From NCBI GenBank assembly GCA_937983085.1, contig CALJKZ010000486.1:1-20074 (forward strand): 20,074 nt of DNA, in the 5' to 3' direction. Under the pieces are notes generated by a model. The model saw only the letters and a program-made list of their open reading frames with translations, ran no database searches and was not told where the DNA came from. Both the position numbers and the translations under genes were made by a program. Origin of the DNA: an uncultured Gemmatimonadales bacterium (GTDB lineage Bacteria; Gemmatimonadota; Gemmatimonadetes; Longimicrobiales; Gaopeijiaceae). Each line of letters opens with the position of its first letter. The stretch's first letter is position 1. Of the stretch, positions 6,372 to 12,605 are shown piece by piece.

Positions 6372-9017
6372 TCAGCGCATCGAGTCGGTGGAGTCGGCCG
6401 AGCGCTCCTGGCGCAAGCGGTCCAACCGTTCCTTGGCCGTGCGGGTTCGGCCGGCCTCGGGCCCCTCACCTTCGAGGAGCATGTCGTAGGCTTCGACGAG
6501 AAACGGCTCCGCCTCGGGGTGTCGGCCTTGATCCATGAGCACGGCGCCCAGATCGCTCAAGGCCTCTCCGATGTGTCGGTGGCCCACCGGCAGCGCCTCC
6601 CTGCGGATGGCCAAAGCCCGTCGAAGCGCGTCCTCGGCCTCGTCGAGACGGTCGGCCGCCCTGAGAGCCGACGCCATGCCCACGAGGGGAAAGGCCCGAT
6701 TGGGGTGGCCGGGCCGGTAGACCTCCTCCTGGATCTCCAACGACCGGCGGAATCCGTCGAGGGCCTCGTCGATGCGGCCGGCGGAGGTCAACTCCATGGC
6801 CAGGTTGTGCTGCGCGGCCGCGACGTCCGGATGAGGGCCGTCGTGGATCTGGTCGAGCATGGCCGCGAACTCCTCGTACGTCGCCAGGGCCCGATCCGAC
6901 TCCCCCATGCGGCTGAGCATGATGGCGTAGCTGTTGAGAGCCACCGCGATCTCGGGATGCACGGGTCCCATGAGCTCCCGCCGGATCGCCAGGACCCGCT
7001 GGTAGAGGGTGTCGGCTTCGACGAACCGGTCCTCGTCCCGGAGGAGGCTGGCGAGTTGGCGCATGGTGCTGGCGACATCGGTGTGCCGCTCGCCGTAGAG
7101 CTCGGTCTGCAACGCCAACGCCTCCCGCAGGATGGTCTCCGCCGCCTCCCGCTCCCCCGAGTTCCTCAGAAGGTTCCCCAGGCTGGAAAGGAGCGACGCC
7201 ACAGCGGGATCGTCCTCGTGTCCGGCGCTGCGGAGCGCCGCCAGCGCCGCCCGGTACTCGGCTTCCGCACCCTCGTAGTCGCCGTTGGTCTCCAACCAGA
7301 AGGCCAACTGCTCGACCGCCTCCGACACCAGCGGATCTTGCGGAGGGAGGACCAGCTCGAGGGTCTCGACGGCCTGCCTGAAATGCGGGCCGGCGGCTTC
7401 GATCTCGCCGAGGTCCTGTTTCACCGACGCCAACGACAACTGACTGAACGCCGTCTCCTCGTGCTGCTGGCCGTACAATCGGACATTCACGTCGTAGGCC
7501 TGTTGGAGCAGAGGCTCGGCATCCCTGGCGAGGCCCAGGGCGGAATACACCTCGCCAATGACCCGTAGCATGGTCGCCTGCACCTCGGGCTGTCCCTCGA
7601 GCCCCGTTTCCACCTCGCGGGCGCCTGCCTCCAGAAGCTCCCGGGCCGTCACCGTCTGGCCCCTGGACTCGTCCGGATCCGACACCTCGAAGAGGCCCTG
7701 GAGGAAGTCCGCCACCTCCCGTGCCTTGGCGGCCTCCGTCCGGGCCGCATCCCTCTCGTCCGCTAGACGCGCGGTGTAGAAGGCCACGAGGGCCGAACTC
7801 GAGACCAGCACCGCAGCGGCGGCTCCCACGGCCCAACGATTCCGGCGGACCGCCTTGCCCAGTCGATACGAAAGCGTGGCCGGTCGAGCCTGGACCGTCC
7901 GCCCTTCGAGGTGCCGGGTGATGTCGTCCAGAAGCGCATCCACCGACGCGTACCGGTTCTCGGGCTCCTTACGCAGCGCCTTCATGCAGATGACGTCCAG
8001 GTCCCCTGTCAGACGCTTGCGAAGGCGCACGGGATCGGTGGACCGGGCGCGACCTACGGCCCGAGCTTCCTCCGGTGAGAGCGTCGTGTCCTTGGCGATG
8101 CGCGTGCTGGGACGGTCGGGCTCGGTGGAGCAGACCACGTGCTCGATGGCCGTGGGACTCCCTCCCACCACGTAAGGCCGGACGCCGGTGAGAAGCTCAT
8201 AGAGGATGACCCCCAGCGAATAGACGTCGGTCGCGGTGCCCACCGGCTCGCCCCGGACCTGTTCGGGCGACGCGTACGACGGCGTCAGCGCCCAGAGCGC
8301 GGTGCCCGCCGGAGCGGGCGCCCCGTCGTCTTCCACCAGAACCTTGGCGATGCCGAAGTCGAGGAGCTTCACCCGGCCCTCGGCGGTGACCAGGATGTTG
8401 TCCGGCTTCAAGTCGCGGTGGATGACCAGATTGGCGTGGGCGTACACCACGGCGCGACACACGTCCTGAAAAAGGCGCAGGCGATCCTCGACAGCCAGCG
8501 ATTGTTCGTCACAGTACTCATCGATGGGCCTGCCATCGACGTACTCCAGGGCGAAGTACGGCTCCCCCTCGTCGGTCAGCCCCCCGTCGAGGAGCCGAGC
8601 GATATGGGGATGCTGCAGGCGGGCGAGGATCTGGCGTTCCTGACGGAACCGCTCCTGCAGACCCTCGGACATGGCACCGAGGTGCATGACCTTGACGGCC
8701 ACGATCTGGTCGAAGTGCCCGTCGGCCCGCTCACACAGAAAGACCCGGCCCATGCCGCCCCGGCCTTCTTCCCGGACGACGCGGTACGGACCGATGGTGC
8801 GACCTCGCGGATCGGCTTCGAGGGTCTCGGCCGCCCTGTGGACGCGGCGATGCAGATCCCCCGAGCCCTCGTCCGCCTCGACGAGTGCCCGCAGCTCGTC
8901 GGCAAGCGCGGGATCCCGCTCGGACGCCCGGCGGAGGAGCGCCTCCCGCTCGTCGGGCGGTGCTGCCGAGGCCTCGTGAAAGAGACGACTGAGTTCGCGC
9001 CAGCGGTCCTGATCCAT
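6372..9017 (-). CDS. Transmembrane Ser/Thr protein kinase with TPR repeats
   Basis: This 881-residue membrane protein combines a Hanks-type kinase with a large TPR region. An N-terminal helical segment (MDQDRWRELSRLFHEA) is common in such kinases. The catalytic domain spans about residues 77-370: GRGGMGRV phosphate loop, Lys109 in VAVK, HRDLKPDN (200-207), DFG (220-222), and SYASPEQ in the activation segment. A transmembrane segment lies at about 394-414, followed by about 450 residues of TPR repeats (AEPLLQQAYDV, AETILREALAL, AEPFLVEAYDML). The repeats would be on the other side of the membrane and may bind a ligand or partner. The start is the ATG at 9015-9017; an in-frame extension of 43 residues has no family character. 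The ribosome binding site is weak. All catalytic residues are present, so it should be active. This architecture is common in Gemmatimonadota, Planctomycetes and Acidobacteriota. Targets are unknown. Confidence 0.92.
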   Translation of the reverse strand: MDQDRWRELSRLFHEASAAPPDEREALLRRASERDPALADELRALVEADEGSGDLHRRVHRAAETLEADPRGRTIGPYRVVREEGRGGMGRVFLCERADGHFDQIVAVKVMHLGAMSEGLQERFRQERQILARLQHPHIARLLDGGLTDEGEPYFALEYVDGRPIDEYCDEQSLAVEDRLRLFQDVCRAVVYAHANLVIHRDLKPDNILVTAEGRVKLLDFGIAKVLVEDDGAPAPAGTALWALTPSYASPEQVRGEPVGTATDVYSLGVILYELLTGVRPYVVGGSPTAIEHVVCSTEPDRPSTRIAKDTTLSPEEARAVGRARSTDPVRLRKRLTGDLDVICMKALRKEPENRYASVDALLDDITRHLEGRTVQARPATLSYRLGKAVRRNRWAVGAAAAVLVSSSALVAFYTARLADERDAARTEAAKAREVADFLQGLFEVSDPDESRGQTVTARELLEAGAREVETGLEGQPEVQATMLRVIGEVYSALGLARDAEPLLQQAYDVNVRLYGQQHEETAFSQLSLASVKQDLGEIEAAGPHFRQAVETLELVLPPQDPLVSEAVEQLAFWLETNGDYEGAEAEYRAALAALRSAGHEDDPAVASLLSSLGNLLRNSGEREAAETILREALALQTELYGERHTDVASTMRQLASLLRDEDRFVEADTLYQRVLAIRRELMGPVHPEIAVALNSYAIMLSRMGESDRALATYEEFAAMLDQIHDGPHPDVAAAQHNLAMELTSAGRIDEALDGFRRSLEIQEEVYRPGHPNRAFPLVGMASALRAADRLDEAEDALRRALAIRREALPVGHRHIGEALSDLGAVLMDQGRHPEAEPFLVEAYDMLLEGEGPEAGRTRTAKERLDRLRQERSADSTDSMR

Positions 9018-9151
9018 AGCGTAGGGTTCGCGCGGCCGCTCCCCGGGCGCAATGGCCTCACGGCGCGCACGGGGTCGGGCGAACGATGTAAGTTCGGCCG
9101 TGGAGTCGCGTAGCATCCCACAGAACCACGCCCCGAAACGGAGCAAGGACC

Positions 9152-9625
9152 CTGAAGCGCCTCTTCGTCACGTGCCTGGCCTTGGCCGCCTCGAGCGCCT
9201 CTCTGGAGGCGCAGGATCGCTCAGCCGAAGAGTTGGCAGCGACGCTCGACGCTGGCCAGCATGTCCGCGTGACGGCCCCGGGCCTCTGGCTCGAGGATGT
9301 GCGGTTCGAGCGCGCCGGCGCGGACTCGCTGTGGCTCGCCGACCAGGGCGTCCTCATTCCGGTGGCGTACGACGAGATGGAATCCCTCTCCGTTCGCGTC
9401 GGGCGCACGAACTCGGGCGCGCTCCTCGGCGGGATCAGCGGCGCACTCGCCGGCGGCCTTCTGGCGGGTATGGCCGCATCCTTCGGCTGTCAGGACCCGT
9501 CGGAATGCACGTCGGCGGAACGGAGCGGCGCCGCCTGGGGTGGCGTCGTGGGTCTGGCGGTCGGGGCTGTGGTGGGCGGATGGATCGGCTCGTCGTCACG
9601 GTCGTGGCGGACCATACTCCCATGA
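9152..9625 (+). CDS. Small secreted glycine-zipper membrane protein, probable CTG start
   Basis: This encodes about 157 residues that I do not recognise. Starting at CTG 9152 gives a textbook signal peptide, (M)KRLFVTCLALAASSASLEAQ, with charged n-region, hydrophobic core and an EAQ cleavage end. GGAG at 9140-9143 is a well-spaced ribosome binding site. No ATG, GTG or TTG lies in frame between the stop at 9089 and the TTG at 9182, and that TTG would remove the charged n-region. A soluble segment (about residues 22-85) rich in W, D and V is followed by two glycine-rich hydrophobic stretches, about 89-111 (GALLGGISGALAGGLLAGM) and 126-146, with cysteines 113 and 119 between them. These glycine zippers suggest membrane insertion or packing. 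The stop overlaps the next gene's ATG (ATGA), so the two are probably coupled. Confidence 0.72.
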   Translation: MKRLFVTCLALAASSASLEAQDRSAEELAATLDAGQHVRVTAPGLWLEDVRFERAGADSLWLADQGVLIPVAYDEMESLSVRVGRTNSGALLGGISGALAGGLLAGMAASFGCQDPSECTSAERSGAAWGGVVGLAVGAVVGGWIGSSSRSWRTILP

Positions 9626-10968
9626 GCCCGTCGGCCCGGCTTCGGGCCTCGGCGATACGGCCCCGGGCCCTCGCGATCTGGGTCGGCGTCGTCGCCTTGT
9701 CCTCGCCGGTCCCGGCTTCCGGCCAGCAACCCACAGGGATCGTGTCCGGCGTGGTCTACGACAGTGTGGCAGGTGTGCCCCTGGCCGGGGCAACGGTCTG
9801 GCTGTCAGGCACGCGATCCGTGACGACGGACTCGGCGGGAGTCTTCGAGTTTCTCGGGGTCCCTCCGGGGGCCTATATCCCGGCCATCTCCCATCCTGCT
9901 CGGGCATCCTGGATGTTCAGCCCGCTGCCTGAGCTGCGGGTCACGGCCGGAGAGGTCACCTCCGCACGCTCGTCGGTGCGGGCGCTGGAGTCGCGGCGCG
10001 AAGCGCGTTGGGGGGCGGCCGAATGCGTGGGGTCGATGGTGACCCGCGATCTCCTGACCCGAGTTCCGCTGCCTGCAGCCGAGGTGGTAGTGGAGGGTGC
10101 CGGGGGTCGCCCCTCGGTCCGAACGAACACAGCCGGAGAGGTCCCCCTCTGTACGCCGGAAGGTCCGGTCCGCGCCTATGCCCGCTCGGGTCTCGCCCGG
10201 AGCCGCAGCCGTCCCCTACCCCCGGCCGATGGGACGCTCGTCCCTTTGGTGCTGTACGTGCCGGTGACTCCACCGTCTCGGATCGAGGGTGTGACACGCG
10301 ACGCCGAAGCGGGGACACCCGTGGAAGGGGTGGTCGTGGGAATGGTATCCAGTCGAGCCCGGGTGATCTCAGACGCAGACGGCCGTTTCGTACTCGCGGG
10401 GGTCCCGCCGGGCGACGTCACCCTGTACGCCCAGCACATCGCTTACGGACGCTCGGAAGGCGCGGTCCTCATCGGAGTGGGCGATACTTTGCAGGTCGAC
10501 TTCGAGCTCCGTCAGACACCAGTCGAGATCGCGCCGTTGGAGGTCCGGGTCCGGTCGGCCGCCGTCGACGATCGAATCCGCTCGGGCACCCGCTACGACG
10601 GGCTCTCGAGAGACGAGATCGACGCCGTCCTCCATCGCGTCACGGACTTTCCGGAGCTCCTCAGGAGCGCGCGGATCCCGGGCCTGTTCGTTGAGGAGGT
10701 CGTGGTAGTGGGGTTCACCCGTATGCCCTTTCGTGGCGTCTGCATCGAGATCGCTCGCAGGCGGTCGAGTGAGACGGATGGACAGTGTCAGGGCATGGTC
10801 GAGGTCTACATCAACGGGGCCCGGGTGGGGTCGCCGGAGCAGGTGCTTCAGGACCTCGACCCGACGGCCATCGAAGACATCCGACTCCTGAGTCCCATCG
10901 AAGCCTCGGTGGAGTACGGCGGCGGCTCGCGGAGCCGCAACGGCGTGCTCCTCATCCGGACCCGCTGA
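9622..10968 (+). CDS. Secreted protein with two carboxypeptidase-regulatory-like domains and a TonB-plug-like end
   Basis: This is a 448-residue exported protein. Its start is the ATG at 9622, overlapping the upstream stop. A longer upstream in-frame extension has no coding character. Residues 1-35 are a signal peptide ending PASGQ. A carboxypeptidase-regulatory-like beta-sandwich lies at about 39-116 (GVVYDSVAGVPLAGATVWL...GVFEFLGVPPG) and a second at about 219-297 (GVTRDAEAGTPVEGVVV...GRFVLAGVPPGD). The C-terminus, about 305-448, resembles the plug of TonB-dependent receptors (MVEVYINGARVGSP...LDPTAIEDIRLLSPIEASVEYG...NGVLLIRTR), but no beta-barrel follows. Plug-only proteins of this kind are common in Gemmatimonadota; their role is unknown, possibly surface ligand binding. 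Cysteines in the region 374-389 may form a disulfide. The stop lies 7 bases from the convergent barrel-protein stop. Confidence 0.8.
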   Translation: MSPSARLRASAIRPRALAIWVGVVALSSPVPASGQQPTGIVSGVVYDSVAGVPLAGATVWLSGTRSVTTDSAGVFEFLGVPPGAYIPAISHPARASWMFSPLPELRVTAGEVTSARSSVRALESRREARWGAAECVGSMVTRDLLTRVPLPAAEVVVEGAGGRPSVRTNTAGEVPLCTPEGPVRAYARSGLARSRSRPLPPADGTLVPLVLYVPVTPPSRIEGVTRDAEAGTPVEGVVVGMVSSRARVISDADGRFVLAGVPPGDVTLYAQHIAYGRSEGAVLIGVGDTLQVDFELRQTPVEIAPLEVRVRSAAVDDRIRSGTRYDGLSRDEIDAVLHRVTDFPELLRSARIPGLFVEEVVVVGFTRMPFRGVCIEIARRRSSETDGQCQGMVEVYINGARVGSPEQVLQDLDPTAIEDIRLLSPIEASVEYGGGSRSRNGVLLIRTR

Positions 10969-10975
10969 CCACCTC

Positions 10976-11515
10976 CTACCCGATTCCCACCGCCAGGCCC
11001 AGCCGTGTGACCACGGTGACCCCATCCGCTGCCTCACCGTCGTAGAACTCCTTTCCGACGGTGACGCCGAGGTCGCCGTTCACCCTGGAGCCCAGACGGA
11101 CGAGGATCCCACCCCCGCCACTCACGGCCGTGCCGTCGATCTCGATTTCGGAGCCGAGAATCAAGAACGTGGCGTTCAGCGACATGAGGCGCCCGCTCAG
11201 ATACACACCCACCGACTCCCCGAGGGCGCCCACCACGTAACGGGGCTCGAGGAAGCCACCCCGGAAGGTCACGCTGTTGGGTTCCGAATCGTGCGTCGTG
11301 GTCTGGAAGCCGAGTCCGAGGGAGAAGGCGCTGGGGTTCCAGCGCAGCTGGATCTCACCACCACCTCCGAACGCCGCTTCGGCGTCGCCCAGGCCCGTCA
11401 GCTGGACGCCGAGGGCCGACGCCTGGATCGAGAACTTCTGGGCGGTCTGCGCATCGACGTCGGCCCATGTCGTCGCGAGGGCGAGCAGGAGTCCTACTAA
11501 CACACGACGTACCAT
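10976..11515 (-). CDS. Probable small outer membrane beta-barrel protein
   Basis: This encodes 179 residues with a signal peptide, MVRRVLVGLLLALATTWADVDAQ, and then alternating hydrophobic and polar strands rich in glycine, with no cytoplasmic motif. Segments such as FSLGLGFQTTTHDSEP, GVYLSGRLMSLNATF and GGGGILVRLGSRVNGDLGVTVGKEF fit transmembrane beta-strands separated by short turns. The predicted size would suit an eight-stranded barrel. The start is the ATG at 11513-11515, with GGAGGA at ideal spacing upstream. An extended upstream frame opposite the cyclase gene was rejected. The gene is divergent from the cyclase, 183 bases away, and converges on the plug-like protein. No family name can be assigned; the function may be structural or a narrow pore. 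Confidence 0.72.
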   Translation of the reverse strand: MVRRVLVGLLLALATTWADVDAQTAQKFSIQASALGVQLTGLGDAEAAFGGGGEIQLRWNPSAFSLGLGFQTTTHDSEPNSVTFRGGFLEPRYVVGALGESVGVYLSGRLMSLNATFLILGSEIEIDGTAVSGGGGILVRLGSRVNGDLGVTVGKEFYDGEAADGVTVVTRLGLAVGIG

Positions 11516-11656
11516 CAGGTCCTCCGATTCCGAGGGGTGGAGCATCGGATCTCGAACTGGTCTGAACGAAGTTGTCAGACGGGTGCAGCCAATGCCAGGA
11601 AAACCTGCACGGAATCGTTCTCCCGCCCCCGACGCGCGCGTTACCTTGGAGGGGAA

Positions 11657-11675
11657 CGCCGACCGGACGTCGGCG
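11657..11675 (+). promoter_or_regulatory. Inverted repeat upstream of the cyclase gene
   Basis: CGCCGAC (11657-11663) and GTCGGCG (11669-11675) form a perfect 7-base-pair inverted repeat with a 5-base spacer, ending 23 bases before the cyclase start. It could be an operator or an mRNA leader hairpin. The remainder of the 183-base divergent region shows no convincing promoter boxes. Confidence 0.35.
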
Positions 11676-11698
11676 AGTGATCGACCCGATGAGAGTCC

Positions 11699-12580
11699 AT
11701 GCCGGATCGCGCCATCCTCTTTGCCGACGTGTGCAACAGCACGGGCATCACCGAACGCCTCGGCGACGTGGAGTCGAGACGGGTCATCGCGGGCATCCTC
11801 GAGGGCTTGGGGGACGTCACCGCGGAGCACGGGGGAGCCGTCATCAAGACCATCGGTGACGAGATCATGTCCGCATTCCCCGACGCCTTCGCCGGTGTGT
11901 CCGCTGCGGTCGGAATGCAGAGGCGCATGAATTCCCGGCCTCCCGTGGAGGGAATGACCCTGGCGGTGCGCATCGGCGTGCACTGGGGTCCAGTGGTGGA
12001 GGAGAGCGACGACGTGTTCGGCGACGTGGTCAACGTGGCCGCGAGAGTCGTCGCCCTGTCGGCAGCCGACCAGATTCTGACCACCGAGGGGACGGTCGCG
12101 GCTTCCGGGCAGCCCGTCCCCCATCGCAGTCTCGGGGTGCACGGGGTCCGCGGTCGGGACGAGCAACTCCACCTGTGTGAGATCCTGTGGCGCGGCGAGA
12201 CGTCGCAGATGACGGTGGTGGCTCCGAAGCTCGACCTGGGCCCGCGCGCCCGACTCGAGGTCTCCCTCGGCTCCGAAAGCCGGACACTGGACAGCAACGC
12301 GAGCGACGCCCTCTCCATCGGGCGGGGCGCCGAGTGCGACCTGGTGGTTCCGTCGGCGCAGGCGTCGCGGGCCCATGCCGACATCGTCTGTCGGGCTGGT
12401 CGGTTTTACCTCGACGACCACAGCACCAACGGGACGTACCTGAAGCCGGAGACGGGACGGGAGATGTTCGTGCACCGGGACCAGGTGCCCCTGCAGGGTG
12501 CGGGCATGTTCCGACTCGGTGAGCCGGTGGCGGTGAAGGGTCCTCTGGACATCGAGTACCGAACCGTATACCAAGACTGA
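11699..12580 (+). CDS. Class III adenylate cyclase with C-terminal FHA domain
   Basis: This soluble 293-residue protein should make cyclic AMP. The cyclase domain covers about residues 1-165. The metal-binding aspartates are Asp10 (LFADVCNSTG) and Asp54 (TIGDEIM). The adenine-recognising pair is Lys50 and Asp105, and the transition-state residues are Asn112 and Arg116 in GDVVNVAAR. The spacing of Lys, Asp, Asn and Arg matches catalytically competent adenylate cyclases, so ATP rather than GTP is the expected substrate. A FHA domain lies at about 195-280, with IGRGAECDLVVP, SRAHA and STNGTYL. It should bind phosphothreonine peptides. The start is the ATG at 11699, with only a weak ribosome binding site (GAGAG). 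The kinase gene begins 25 bases downstream, so the two form a probable operon in which kinase phosphorylation could be read by the FHA domain. The product assignment rests on motifs alone. Confidence 0.9.
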   Translation: MPDRAILFADVCNSTGITERLGDVESRRVIAGILEGLGDVTAEHGGAVIKTIGDEIMSAFPDAFAGVSAAVGMQRRMNSRPPVEGMTLAVRIGVHWGPVVEESDDVFGDVVNVAARVVALSAADQILTTEGTVAASGQPVPHRSLGVHGVRGRDEQLHLCEILWRGETSQMTVVAPKLDLGPRARLEVSLGSESRTLDSNASDALSIGRGAECDLVVPSAQASRAHADIVCRAGRFYLDDHSTNGTYLKPETGREMFVHRDQVPLQGAGMFRLGEPVAVKGPLDIEYRTVYQD

Positions 12581-12605
12581 GGCGGCCCTTTCACCCCAAG
12601 GGAAG

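Noticed and set aside
5574..7568. Long open frame of 664 codons on the plus strand
   Set aside because: It lies opposite the flavoprotein and TPR-kinase genes, which have complete motifs and start signals. GC-rich coding DNA produces such antisense frames, and the translation has no domain character.
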